Assembly: GCA_017883235.1 (NCBI GenBank)
Contig: JADGNY010000070.1
Location: 1 to 36,038, forward strand
DNA length: 36,038 nt
Direction of reading: 5' to 3'
Origin: Thermoanaerobaculia bacterium
GTDB lineage: Bacteria; Acidobacteriota; Thermoanaerobaculia; Gp7-AA8
Part shown: positions 15,558-24,413 of the stretch, one piece after another
Layout of the letters: every line of letters begins with the position of its first letter
Position numbering within the stretch: position 1 is the stretch's first letter
Position numbers and translations under genes: made by a program
The notes under the pieces: generated by a model
Databases searched by the model: none
What the model was told of the DNA's origin: nothing
Seen by the model: the letters and a program-made list of their open reading frames with translations, nothing else

Positions 15558-17555
15558 ATGCTGCCAGTCCAACAAAGACCCGAGCCACCGCGGACGCGAC
15601 GAGGATCGCGCCTGTTCGCCGTGTGGGTGGCCGCGCTCGCGGTCATCATCGTCGACGAGGTTCTGACGCGTCTTCTCAGGCCGCTTCATGTTCCCGGCCT
15701 CGGCCTCTTTACCTTCACCACCTTCCTGGCGTCGCTCGTTCTCATCGCCCTGACGCTCTATGGCTTCGCGGTCTTCGTCCGCTGGACACTGCGGAAGTTG
15801 TTCTGGCGGGTTGGGCGGCGGCTTTTCCTCAGTTACGTGCTCATCGGCATGTTGCCATTCTTTCTCTTCGCCATCCTGTTGCTGACGATCGGCTACATGA
15901 TCTGCGGGGTGATGACGCACGCCGCTTTGCGCGGCGAGCGCCAGGCGGCTCTCGGACAACTCGAGAGCGCGGCATTCGAGTATTCGCTCACCGGCAAACG
16001 GCCGGCCGGCGTTACGAAGAGCCTGGAGATCTACGACACCAACGTCGCATCGGGCGCCAAGCTGCCGGCGTGGCTGAAATCGACGACCTTCAGTGGCATG
16101 GTGGAGCGCGGCCATCAGCCGCTGCTCGTCGCCTCCCGCCAGAGTGCTCCGGCACGAACCATCGTGTTCATCGAGCCGCTCGACCCCGAATGGGTCGAGC
16201 AACTGCAGGACAAGTCAGGGATGACCGTCCTGATGGCCCGCGAGAACACCAGCAAGCTTCGGAAGGGAAGCATTCGCGTAGAGAAAGGCGGTCACTCATT
16301 CGACCTCAACGATAACGATAGCGGCGCGGTGACTGACCTCATACTCCACTCGATCGGCACCAAAGTCATCTGGGCCGACGTGACCGCGCTGACCGACTGG
16401 GACAGCGGCGCGACCATCGATGGGCGCCACGAGCTTTTCACCCTCATCATCAATCCGTTCCAGAACCTCTTCCACTTCTACTTCGGCGCGCAGGCCGACA
16501 GCTATGTCAGCGCCCTCCTTCAGTTCACGGCGGGCCTTGTCATCCTGCTTCTTGTCTTCTACGCGATGGCCGTGCTCTTCGCGGCGGTGCTGATCTTCTC
16601 CATCACGCGGGCCGTGAACCGGATCGAGAAAGGGACGAAAGCGGTCGAGCGCGGCGACTTCACCTATCGCATCGCCATGAAACCGCAGAACCAGCTCGGC
16701 GAGATGGCCCAATCGTTCGACCGGATGACCGAGTCGATCGCCACGCTGCTGGTGAACGTCGCCGAAAACGAGCGTCTTCAGAGCGAGATCGAGATCGCCG
16801 CCTCGATCCAGCGGAACCTTCTGCCGAAAGAAGGGCCGCAGTTCCGCGGCGTGTCGTTCTCGGCGCACTTCGAGCCGACGGCATCGATCGGCGGTGACTA
16901 CTACGACGTTTTCAACATCGACAAGACCCGCCTGGCCGTAGCCATCGGCGACGTCTCGGGTCACGGCCTTTCCACCGGTCTGGTCATGGCCATGGTCAAA
17001 GCAGCCATCACGACGCTGGTCGAGGAGGGAGCGGAGGAGACGTCACTCTTCCACCGCCTCAACGATCTCGTCTACCGCTCGACGGAACGCCGTGCGTTCA
17101 TGACCCTGGCCTTTACGATTTTCGATCTGGAGAAGGGCACGATCCGCCACACGAACGCTGGACATCTCTACCCGTACCTGCTGCGCGAAGGTCAGAAGCC
17201 GCGCGGTATCGAGGTCCCCTCCCTCCCCCTCGGCGTTCGCAGCACGATCAGCACCCACACCGCCGAGGTCGATCTGCAGGAAGGCGACGCCATCGTTTAT
17301 CTTTCGGATGGAATCGTCGAGGCGCAGGACGAGCACGGTGAACCGTTCGGCTTCGACCAGCTCGAAGCCCTGCTGTCGCGGTCCGTCGATCGCTCCCCGA
17401 GCACGATCCGCGATCAGATCCTCGAAGCCGTGGCCCGCCACTGCGGCGCCCGCCCCGCCGACGACGACCGCACGGTGATGATCCTCAGGTTCGACAACTT
17501 CCACCACGGCTACAACCAGAACGCTGTGCCGGTGCTCGAGGAAGCGACGGTGTAG
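15558..17555 (+). CDS. Membrane-bound PP2C-type phosphatase with HAMP domain (RsbU/SpoIIE-like)
   Basis: A 665-residue regulator that should dephosphorylate a partner-switching anti-anti-sigma protein. Three membrane helices lie in the first 110 residues (LFAVWVAALAVIIVDEVL, TTFLASLVLIALTLYGFAVF, FLSYVLIGMLPFFLFAILLL), then an outer sensor region of about 200 residues, a fourth helix near 320-345, a HAMP domain (SITRAVNRIEKGTKAVERGD), a short coiled coil with IEIAASIQRNLLP, and the phosphatase domain. Metal-binding motifs are intact: IGGDYYDVF, IGDVSGHGLSTGLVMAM, TNAGH, YLSDGIVEAQDEHGE and DDRTVMILR. No cognate STAS protein or anti-sigma kinase is in the window. It stands alone, with palindromic repeats on both sides. 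Confidence 0.94.
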   Translation: MLPVQQRPEPPRTRRGSRLFAVWVAALAVIIVDEVLTRLLRPLHVPGLGLFTFTTFLASLVLIALTLYGFAVFVRWTLRKLFWRVGRRLFLSYVLIGMLPFFLFAILLLTIGYMICGVMTHAALRGERQAALGQLESAAFEYSLTGKRPAGVTKSLEIYDTNVASGAKLPAWLKSTTFSGMVERGHQPLLVASRQSAPARTIVFIEPLDPEWVEQLQDKSGMTVLMARENTSKLRKGSIRVEKGGHSFDLNDNDSGAVTDLILHSIGTKVIWADVTALTDWDSGATIDGRHELFTLIINPFQNLFHFYFGAQADSYVSALLQFTAGLVILLLVFYAMAVLFAAVLIFSITRAVNRIEKGTKAVERGDFTYRIAMKPQNQLGEMAQSFDRMTESIATLLVNVAENERLQSEIEIAASIQRNLLPKEGPQFRGVSFSAHFEPTASIGGDYYDVFNIDKTRLAVAIGDVSGHGLSTGLVMAMVKAAITTLVEEGAEETSLFHRLNDLVYRSTERRAFMTLAFTIFDLEKGTIRHTNAGHLYPYLLREGQKPRGIEVPSLPLGVRSTISTHTAEVDLQEGDAIVYLSDGIVEAQDEHGEPFGFDQLEALLSRSVDRSPSTIRDQILEAVARHCGARPADDDRTVMILRFDNFHHGYNQNAVPVLEEATV

Positions 17556-17562
17556 CGCCAGC

Positions 17563-17664
17563 AAACGTAGGCCGGCCTCTCCAGTCCGACCACTCCTGAG
17601 AAACGCAGGATGCAACAAACGGCCGCGCGAGAACCGGTCGGACTGGAGAGTCCGACCTACGTTT
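17563..17664. repeat. Inverted pair AAACGTAGG...CCTACGTTT
   Basis: Left arm 17563-17591 and right arm 17636-17664 are 29 bases each and complementary except at two positions. The core is GGACTCTCCAGTCCGACC, itself partly palindromic. It lies between convergent genes (phosphatase and transglycosylase) and may serve as a two-way terminator, although no T tract is present. Confidence 0.85.
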
Positions 17665-17685
17665 CGGCCGTTCGCCGGATCAGTA

Positions 17686-18435
17686 TCACCGAGTACCCGA
17701 CTCCGCCAGCTTGCCAGCCGCCGGCGCCGGCGTCATCGCGGCGCGGACATGTTTCGCGATCCGGTTGATGTAGTTGATCGTCTCGCGGAACGGAGGCACT
17801 CCGTTGTACTTCCAGACGTTCCCTTCGCCGGCGTTGTACGCGGCGACGGCGAGGTCGGCGTTACCGTTGAAGGTCTGGAGCAGCCAGCGCAGGTAACGCA
17901 CGCCGCCGTAGATATTGGCAACCGGATCGTAGGAGTCGGTGACGCCGAAGCGTTCCGCGGTGGAGGGCATCAACTGCATGAGGCCGCGCGCCCCTTTGTC
18001 CGATACCTCGCGGGCATTGAAGTCGGACTCCGCCTTGATCACCGCGGAGACCAGGGCCGCATCGACGTCGAACTTCTTCGCCGCTTCGACGATCAGATTG
18101 TTGAACTTCGACTTGAAGATCGGGCCACGCTTCTCGTCGTAGCGCCAGGAGCGCGTCGGGAAGATCCCGCCGTCCTTCTCGATCGCCTTCTTCACCTCTT
18201 CGACGATCGCGGGCGGGACGACCTCGTCATCGATAACACGATCGATTCGGGTGAGAGGGACCGTGATCGCCCCGCCGCTTTTCAGCGTTAGTTGCATGTC
18301 GCTCTCGCCGATAACCTTGAACGCGCTGATCTTCATGGCTCGCCCGTCGACGAACAGGGCGATGCTCGCACCGGCCGGGGAGGCGAGCGCGACAAGAGCG
18401 ATGAATGGAAGAAGCCGCTTGATCATTGGACGCAT
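17686..18435 (-). CDS. Soluble lytic transglycosylase (SLT family)
   Basis: Periplasmic enzyme that cleaves peptidoglycan glycan strands to 1,6-anhydro ends. From ATG 18435 (or 18426) the protein has about 249 residues with a signal peptide (MIKRLLPFIALVALASPAGA). After a short region that resembles a SH3-like or DUF4124-type start (ALFVDGRAMKISAFKV) comes the SLT domain: DAALVSAVIKAESDFNAREV with catalytic Glu in KAESDFN, SDKGARGLMQLMPSTAERFG, YDPVANIYGGVRYLRWLL, and AVAAYNAGEGNVWKYNGVPP. All four signature blocks of family 1 transglycosylases are intact. The longer open frame upstream of 18435 runs through a repeat element and lacks coding character. Confidence 0.93.
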   Translation of the reverse strand: MRPMIKRLLPFIALVALASPAGASIALFVDGRAMKISAFKVIGESDMQLTLKSGGAITVPLTRIDRVIDDEVVPPAIVEEVKKAIEKDGGIFPTRSWRYDEKRGPIFKSKFNNLIVEAAKKFDVDAALVSAVIKAESDFNAREVSDKGARGLMQLMPSTAERFGVTDSYDPVANIYGGVRYLRWLLQTFNGNADLAVAAYNAGEGNVWKYNGVPPFRETINYINRIAKHVRAAMTPAPAAGKLAESGTR

Positions 18436-18468
18436 CGTCGTGAACGGGGCAGGGTCGCTCAAACTTCC

Positions 18469-18598
18469 ATGCTGCGCGAAGACGCAGCATCTCCGGTGAT
18501 ACCGGCAGGAACAACATCTCTTTTGACGCACACGCGTCGCGCATGGTTTCCAACTCGCGGCGCCACCGGAGATCCTGCCGTCTCCGCGGCAGGATGAA
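18469..18598. repeat. GCGAAGACGCAG/CTCCGGTGG repeat family, inverted pair
   Basis: Two diverged copies of the element that is repeated at 33511-33714, in opposite orientation. Copy one, 18469-18500: ATGCTGCG, CGAAGA, CGCAGCAT, then CTCCGGTG. Copy two, complement of 18561-18598: ATCCTGCC, GCGGAGAC, GGCAGGAT, then CTCCGGTGGCG. The stem bases differ between copies yet remain paired. The first copy also continues into CCGGTGATACCGG, a small perfect palindrome. It lies between the recombinase and transglycosylase genes. Confidence 0.85.
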
Positions 18599-18604
18599 CT
18601 TCCT

Positions 18605-19540
18605 CTACGCCCGCGGGTGAAATTGATCGTACATCTTCTGCAGACGTGCCCGGGATACATGCGTATAGATCTGCGTCGTCGAGATATCCGAGTGCCCGAG
18701 CATCATCTGGACGCTGCGGAGGTCGGCGCCGTTTTCGAGGAGATGCGTGGCGAAGGAGTGGCGCAGCACATGGGGCGAGATGTGTCCGGCGATTCCGGCC
18801 TGGCGCGCGTATTTGGTGATCTTCATCCAGAAGGCCTGACGCGACATCGGCCTCCCGCGGCTGGATAGGAAGAGATAAGGATCAGCGTGTTTGTCGAACC
18901 GCGGCCGGCCGCGCTCGACGTAGACGATGATGGCATCGCGCGCGCTGTCGCCGAACGGCACGATCCGCTCTTTCGATCCCTTCCCGATCGTGCGCAGAAA
19001 TCCGGCATCCATCACCAGATCGTCGATCTTGACGTGGATGAGCTCCGAGACCCGCAGCCCGGTCGCGTAGAGCAATTCCAGCATGGCCCCATCGCGCAGG
19101 CCCTCAGGCGTCGTACGGTCGGGAGCGCGCAGGAGCGCATCCACTTCCTCGGGCTGCATCGACTTCGGCAGCGTCGTCCACAGCTTCGGGTTCTCGAGGT
19201 TCTCGGTCGGATCGTGTTTCAGATGCCGTTCCGCAACGAGAAACCGGAACATCCCACGAATCGCCGCCAGCGCGCGCGCGACCGAGCGCGCGGAGATTCC
19301 GGCCGAGCGAAGGGCCTGGAAGTAGCGGACGATGTCAATGCGCTGGACGGCGTCGAGCTCTCTCTTCTGATCGCCGAGCCAGTGCCCGAAATGGCGGAGG
19401 TCGGTCTGGTACGCGGACAGTGAATTCTTCGCCAGTCCTTTCTCGACCGCAAGGTAGTCGAGAAACATCGGCAGCCAGGTCAGAAAGTACGGGCCCGATT
19501 CCTTCTTCTCGGGATCATTTGCGCGTGGGCTTTTACGCAT
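18605..19540 (-). CDS. XerC/XerD-type tyrosine recombinase
   Basis: Site-specific recombinase of the kind that resolves chromosome dimers at dif. The 311-residue product (ATG 19540; ATG 19552 also possible) overlaps the end of lipA. The N-terminal SAM-like domain is at FLDYLAVEKGLAKNSLSAYQ. The catalytic residues are in place: Arg in LYATGLRVSELI, Lys in GKGSKERIVPFG, HxxR in SPHVLRHSFATHLLENGADL, His in MMLGHSDISTTQIYTHVS and the nucleophilic Tyr in that same stretch. Length and sequence are those of housekeeping XerD rather than a phage integrase, and there are no phage genes around it. I cannot tell XerC from XerD by eye. Confidence 0.93.
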   Translation of the reverse strand: MRKSPRANDPEKKESGPYFLTWLPMFLDYLAVEKGLAKNSLSAYQTDLRHFGHWLGDQKRELDAVQRIDIVRYFQALRSAGISARSVARALAAIRGMFRFLVAERHLKHDPTENLENPKLWTTLPKSMQPEEVDALLRAPDRTTPEGLRDGAMLELLYATGLRVSELIHVKIDDLVMDAGFLRTIGKGSKERIVPFGDSARDAIIVYVERGRPRFDKHADPYLFLSSRGRPMSRQAFWMKITKYARQAGIAGHISPHVLRHSFATHLLENGADLRSVQMMLGHSDISTTQIYTHVSRARLQKMYDQFHPRA

Positions 19541-20408
19541 TGGCAGCTTCATGCGCCACCGCGTCCGCCATGTACGAGCTGCGCACAAATGGACCGGCGA
19601 AGACGGCGCGGAAGCCGATCTCTTCGCCGATGGCGCGGTATTCGTCGAAGACGCCGGGAGCGATGTATGCAACGACGTCGAGCTTCTCGCGTTTCGGCTG
19701 AAGGTACTGTCCGATGGTGACAATCTCGACGTGCGATTCGAACAGACGCCGCAGCACGTCGATGACTTCGTCGCGCCGCTCGCCGAGGCCGAGCATCAGG
19801 CCGGACTTCGTGATGATGGTTGGGTCGATACGCTTCGCCTCGCGGAGCACCGCCAGCGAGCGCTCGAAACGGGAGCCGGGGCGGACGAAATCGTAGAGTC
19901 GAGGCACCGTCTCGACGTTGTGGTTGAAATAGTCAGGCCGCGCTTCGACGACGGTGCGCACGGAGTTGAAGTTCCCGCGAAAATCGGAGGTCAGCACCTC
20001 GACGGCGGCATCCGGCAGCGCGTCGCGCAAGGCTTCGATCGTCCGCGCGAATTGCCGTGCGCCGCCGTCGTCGAGGTCGTCGCGCGTGACGCAGGTAACG
20101 ACGACGTGCCGCAATCCCATCTTCTTCGCCGCCTCGGCGACAGAGCGCGGCTCGTCGGGCGACGGCGGCATGTGGGGGCGGCCGGTAGTCACGTTGCAGA
20201 AACCGCAGGAGCGCGTGCAGACGTCGCCGAGGATCATGAACGTGGCCGTGCCGCGCAAGAAACATTCGCCGCGGTTCGGACAGGCCAGCGATTCACACAC
20301 CGAATGAAGCGACTTCTCGCGCAGCAGCGACTTGATCTCGTGCAGATCGCGGAGGTTGACCTTCTTCTCGCGAATCCAATCAGGGAGGCGGCCAGACATT
20401 GTTGACAT
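19533..20408 (-). CDS. lipA: Lipoyl synthase
   Basis: Radical-SAM enzyme that inserts two sulfurs into a protein-bound octanoyl chain to make lipoate. From ATG 20408 it is 291 residues (ATG 20399 is also possible). The auxiliary cluster motif CESLACPNRGEC (C-x4-C-x5-C) and the radical-SAM motif CTRSCGFC (C-x3-C-x2-C) are both intact, followed by family blocks VVVTCVTRDDLDDGGARQFA, FNHNVETVPRLYDFVRPGS and KSGLMLGLGE. The C-terminal serine that ligates the auxiliary cluster is supplied by AGPFVRSSYMA. lipB is absent nearby. The start lies just past the carD terminator, so lipA and the overlapping recombinase gene probably form their own transcript. Confidence 0.97.
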   Translation of the reverse strand: MSTMSGRLPDWIREKKVNLRDLHEIKSLLREKSLHSVCESLACPNRGECFLRGTATFMILGDVCTRSCGFCNVTTGRPHMPPSPDEPRSVAEAAKKMGLRHVVVTCVTRDDLDDGGARQFARTIEALRDALPDAAVEVLTSDFRGNFNSVRTVVEARPDYFNHNVETVPRLYDFVRPGSRFERSLAVLREAKRIDPTIITKSGLMLGLGERRDEVIDVLRRLFESHVEIVTIGQYLQPKREKLDVVAYIAPGVFDEYRAIGEEIGFRAVFAGPFVRSSYMADAVAHEAANA

Positions 20409-20411
20409 CGT

Positions 20412-20448
20412 AACAAAAACAAACCGCCGCCCCTTTCGGAGCGGCGGT
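20412..20448 (-). terminator. Rho-independent terminator after carD
   Basis: On the minus strand ACCGCCGC pairs with GCGGCGGT around a CCGAAAGG-type loop, followed by TTGTTTTTGTT. This is the clearest intrinsic terminator in the window. It ends about 65 bases after the carD stop and only a few bases before the lipA start. Confidence 0.85.
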
Positions 20449-20513
20449 GGACTGCTGAGATACAAGGGATGGTGGTCGAGCCTAGGGCAACCAACGCTGC
20501 GGGCCGTGCCCGC

Positions 20514-21023
20514 TCAGTGACCGAACGACTTTTCCAGGGACCTGGCGATCAACTTCTCCGCCTCGGCCTCCGGGATGTTCTTGACGATGGCCACTTCGGA
20601 GACCAGGAGATACTTGGCCCGGTCGTACATCTTTTTCTCGCGGAACGAGAGGCTCTTCTTCTTCTGCACTTCGCTGAGGTTTTTGAGGACGTCGGCGACG
20701 TCTTCGAGACGGCCGGTCTTCATCTTCTCGAGATTCTCACGATAACGACCCTTCCAGTCGGTATGCGCTTTCTGCGTGGTCTCTTCGAGGAGGCTGAGAA
20801 GGCCTTTGATCTGCGTCTGCTTGTACAACGGCCGGAGGCCGACGCGATCGGTGTTCTTGATCGGCACCATCAGGCGCGAGTTATTCGCGAGAAGCCTGAG
20901 ATGGTAGTACGTATCATCCGCACCCATGATCGGCGACTCGCCGATCTGCTCGACGATGGTCACGCCATGGTTCGGATAGACGAGCTTTTCCCCGACCTTG
21001 AAACCTAATTTCATTGACGACAA
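20514..21023 (-). CDS. carD: CarD-family RNA polymerase-binding regulator
   Basis: Binds the RNA polymerase beta subunit and stabilises open complexes, often at rRNA promoters. The N-terminal Tudor-like domain is recognisable: FKVGEKLVYPNHGVTIVEQI, YYHLRLLANNSRLMVPI, RVGLRPL. The C-terminal part is helical and charged (DWKGRYRENLEKMKTGRLED, REKKMYDRAKYLLVSEVAIV), as in the family. TTG 21023 is preferred as the start, giving 169 residues, since AAGGAG at 21030-21035 is six bases away; ATG 21014 would be 15 bases from it. Single-gene unit with its own sigma-70 promoter and terminator. Confidence 0.95.
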   Translation of the reverse strand: MSSMKLGFKVGEKLVYPNHGVTIVEQIGESPIMGADDTYYHLRLLANNSRLMVPIKNTDRVGLRPLYKQTQIKGLLSLLEETTQKAHTDWKGRYRENLEKMKTGRLEDVADVLKNLSEVQKKKSLSFREKKMYDRAKYLLVSEVAIVKNIPEAEAEKLIARSLEKSFGH

Positions 21024-21029
21024 GTGGAG

Positions 21030-21035
21030 CTCCTT
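21030..21035 (-). promoter_or_regulatory. Ribosome-binding site that sets the carD start
   Basis: AAGGAG on the minus strand, six bases from TTG 21023. Its distance argues for the TTG start over ATG 21014. Confidence 0.65.
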
Positions 21036-21065
21036 TCGGAAGACTTGCAAAACTGAGGGATCGGC

Positions 21066-21094
21066 ATTATACGTCAGCGAGCCCCTATCGTCAA
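21066..21094 (-). promoter_or_regulatory. Sigma-70 promoter of carD
   Basis: On the minus strand TTGACG (21094-21089), a 17-base spacer and TATAAT (21071-21066): five of six and six of six consensus bases with ideal spacing. The start of transcription should fall near 21058, giving a leader of about 35 bases. It is the strongest promoter visible in the window. Confidence 0.88.
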
Positions 21095-21158
21095 TCAGCC
21101 GTGAGCGGGAATGTGAGCGCAGGAAGCTCAACGGTCGGCGCTAGACCGTCTCAACAAC

Positions 21159-22088
21159 TCAATGAGGGTTGGCGCGAAGGCGTCGAACGAGCTGGTGAAG
21201 GCGGTCAACTCCTTGACGGCGTTCGGCTTCCGTCCCTGTGAGCAGGTCCTCGATCGCCTGTAATTCGGTCAGAGTCTCAGCATCTCCGCGGCCCGCCGTC
21301 ACCTCGATCTGTGTCGCGGCAGGGATCGCGGCAATTGTTGCCGGAGCGTTTCCTATGACCCCGGCCGGCACCGTCGAGTCTGCCGGCAATCTGCTGGCGA
21401 TCCGCTGGGCCATGGCCCGGATCGACGGCTTGTCGTTGTGCTCAATCGCCTTCAGGATCGCCTTCGCGCTCTCCACGGCATCGGCATATGGGCTGGACGG
21501 CTCATCGAAGAGCCGCGCCTCCACGAGGGTCAGGGTGACGTTCGCATAGCCGTCCTTGTCGGCGTGGGCATAGACGCGCGCAATAGCCTGCCTGCCGATC
21601 TCGTCGAGCTCGATCGTTTTCGACGCGCCCGGCTCGATCCAGGCATCAACCTTGACGGTCTGGAACTTCTTTTCCGACGATTTCTGGGGCAACGTCTCGA
21701 TCTCGACGCGGTCGATGTAAATGTGGTGATTCTTCGACACCAGCATGCGGCGCGCCGGGACACTCACGATCAGCCGGAAGGAGAAAGCATCGCGCAACTC
21801 CAGCACCGACTCGTTGTGCTCGGGATTGACGGAGATGGTGTCTGACTTGCGATTCCCCTCCATCCGGTCATAGCTCGCGTACTGATACGTGCCATCGGCG
21901 CGCTTGCCGCGGAGCAGATCGATGTCTTCGTTGACGATCCTTTTCAACAGGTCGCCCGGGAGATCGTTCCTGCTCATCTCCGCGACGCGGTCGATGACTC
22001 TTGCATCAGTCGCAACGCGAGCCACAGGCACCTGCGCGATCGCGTTCGTGACCACGAGGAAGACGAGACCGATGGCGGCACGTTTCAT
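21159..22088 (-). CDS. Secreted protein of unknown function, 309 aa
   Basis: I do not recognise this protein. It begins at ATG 22088, preceded by AGGAGG, and overlaps the deoB stop by four bases (ATGA). A signal peptide is clear (MKRAAIGLVFLVVTNAIAQ). The mature protein has a beta-rich middle (DAFSFRLIVSVPARRMLVSK, HHIYIDRVEIETLP, DGYANVTLTLVEARLF) and a helical C-terminal third that ends in charged repeats (AIEDLLTGTEAERRQGVDRL). No catalytic motif, cysteine pair or lipobox is seen. Although it lies at the end of the deo operon, a periplasmic protein is unlikely to take part in nucleoside breakdown itself; co-transcription is the only link. Confidence 0.75.
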   Translation of the reverse strand: MKRAAIGLVFLVVTNAIAQVPVARVATDARVIDRVAEMSRNDLPGDLLKRIVNEDIDLLRGKRADGTYQYASYDRMEGNRKSDTISVNPEHNESVLELRDAFSFRLIVSVPARRMLVSKNHHIYIDRVEIETLPQKSSEKKFQTVKVDAWIEPGASKTIELDEIGRQAIARVYAHADKDGYANVTLTLVEARLFDEPSSPYADAVESAKAILKAIEHNDKPSIRAMAQRIASRLPADSTVPAGVIGNAPATIAAIPAATQIEVTAGRGDAETLTELQAIEDLLTGTEAERRQGVDRLHQLVRRLRANPH

Positions 22089-23254
22089 TTCAAGACCTCC
22101 TGAAGCACGCTCACACCCGGCAGTCCGTCCGGCGAAAGGCCGAGGTGTTCGCAGATTGTCGCGCCGAGGTCGGCGAAGGTCGAGCGCGTGCCGAGCGGGT
22201 GCGCCTTCACCCGCGGTCCGGCCACGATCAGCGGCACGTACTCGCGGGTGTGGTCCGTGGATACATCCGTTGGATCGCAACCGTGGTCGGCGGTGATGAA
22301 GAGAAGGTCGTCTTCGCGCATGTCGCCGAGCAGGGCACCGAGCTCCTGATCGAAGACTTCGAGCGCTTTCGCATAGCCGGGTGCATCGTTGCGATGGCCG
22401 TACTTCGAATCGAAGTCGACGAGGTTGGTGAAGATGAAATCGGCGTCAGACTGGCGAATCAGGTCGATCGTCTTGCGCATGCCATCGGAGTTGTTCTCCG
22501 TGCGGATCTCCTGCGAGATACCAACGCGATCGAAGATGTCGGCGATCTTGCCGAGGCCGATGACCTGTTTCCCTGAGTTGAAGGCTCGCTCGACGACGGT
22601 CAGGCCGGTCGGCCGCACAGAAAAATCCTTCCGGTTCGCGGTCCGTTTGAAGTGCCCCTTGCCGGTTCCGATGAACGGCCGGGCGATGATGCGGCCGATG
22701 TTGTGTTCCCCGCGCATCAGCTCGCGGGCGATCGCGCAAATGCGCCACAACTCCTCGACGGGAATGATCTCCTCGTGGGCGGCGACCTGGAAGACCGAAT
22801 CGGCCGAGGTGTAAACGATCGGCGATCCGGTGCGCATGTGCTCCTCGCCAAGCTCGTCGAGAATCACTGTCCCCGAGGCGGCCTTGTTGCCGAGCGTCTT
22901 GCGTCCGATACGCCGTTCGTATTCGGCGATCACGTCAGCCGGAAAGCCGTTCGGGTAGGTGCGAAAGGGGTCCTGGACGATGAGACCCATCATTTCCCAG
23001 TGGCCGGTGGTGGTGTCTTTCCCAGCGCTGACCTCCGCCATCCTGCCAAAGGCCGCACGCGGAATCTCCGTCGATGCCGGTTGCGGGAGCGTGTGCAGCA
23101 GACCGAGCCGAGAGAGAGCCGGCAGCGACGGATGCTGCGTCTCCAGCACATGCCCGAGCGTGTTCGACCCTTCGTCGCCGAAGTCTTTTGCGTCCGGCAG
23201 CTCGCCGACGCCGAGAGAATCACAGACGATGACGATGGCCCGTCTATTTGTCAT
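22085..23254 (-). CDS. deoB: Phosphopentomutase
   Basis: Interconverts (deoxy)ribose 1-phosphate and 5-phosphate, feeding nucleoside sugars into central metabolism. The 389-residue product is full length. The first strand, RRAIVIVCDSLGVGELPDA, carries a metal aspartate; SAGKDTTTGHWEMMG holds the phosphorylated threonine; NLVDFDSKYGHRNDAPGYAK and LLFITADHGCDPTDVSTDH supply the other metal ligands of the alkaline-phosphatase fold. deoA, two TA modules and deoB lie in the same orientation, so deoA product ribose 1-phosphate would be passed to DeoB. A second copy of its first codons is preserved at 24115-24147. Confidence 0.97.
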   Translation of the reverse strand: MTNRRAIVIVCDSLGVGELPDAKDFGDEGSNTLGHVLETQHPSLPALSRLGLLHTLPQPASTEIPRAAFGRMAEVSAGKDTTTGHWEMMGLIVQDPFRTYPNGFPADVIAEYERRIGRKTLGNKAASGTVILDELGEEHMRTGSPIVYTSADSVFQVAAHEEIIPVEELWRICAIARELMRGEHNIGRIIARPFIGTGKGHFKRTANRKDFSVRPTGLTVVERAFNSGKQVIGLGKIADIFDRVGISQEIRTENNSDGMRKTIDLIRQSDADFIFTNLVDFDSKYGHRNDAPGYAKALEVFDQELGALLGDMREDDLLFITADHGCDPTDVSTDHTREYVPLIVAGPRVKAHPLGTRSTFADLGATICEHLGLSPDGLPGVSVLQEVLK

Positions 23255-23379
23255 AGGCGCAGATTATGGCGCAGTTGGAAGAGGTGACAGGCACTCCGCC
23301 ACGGAAGTCATCTGAAGTGCCGCGGCCATGCTGCCGCTCTAGAGATGCGCCGGTGAAACATGAGGCGCAAGCGATCGGC

Positions 23380-24143
<764 letters not shown>

Positions 24144-24147
<4 letters not shown>

Positions 24148-24413
24148 GCGCGCGCTTTCTTCTTAGTCTTCGGCGCGGTGGCGGTCCTGGCGCTGATCTT
24201 TTGAGGAGTGGCTGCTTTCAGACGAACGAGCGTGCGCAGCGCCTCGTTGACCGACTCGGAGTCAGGAAAGACCTTCAGAAGGTCGGGCGCGAGGATGCGC
24301 AAATTGCGGTTACGGCCGTAGTCACGCGCGAACGGATTAGGCCTTGCCTTGCTGAAATCGATTTCACGGTCCAGCGGGTCTTCTTCGTCAACTGGTGCGC
24401 TTTTCTTGTTCAT
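24144..24413 (-). CDS. BrnT-partner antitoxin, module 2
   Basis: An 89-residue antitoxin that pairs with the module 2 toxin, whose gene it overlaps by 26 bases. EIDFSKARPNPFARDYGRNR is the usual N-terminal toxin-wrapping region; NLRILAPDLLKVFPDSES and VNEALRTLVRL look like a ribbon-helix-helix-type segment. It ends in a Lys/Arg/Ala-rich tail (APKTKKKARA). It is highly similar to the first 84 residues of the module 1 antitoxin, more so than the toxins are to each other. BrnA-type antitoxins repress their own operon; no operator is obvious because the promoter would lie inside deoA. Confidence 0.85.

Noticed and set aside
18605-19540. XerC/D-like gene as a phage or island integrase
   Set aside because: Length and sequence are housekeeping-type, it overlaps lipA, and no attachment site or phage gene is nearby.
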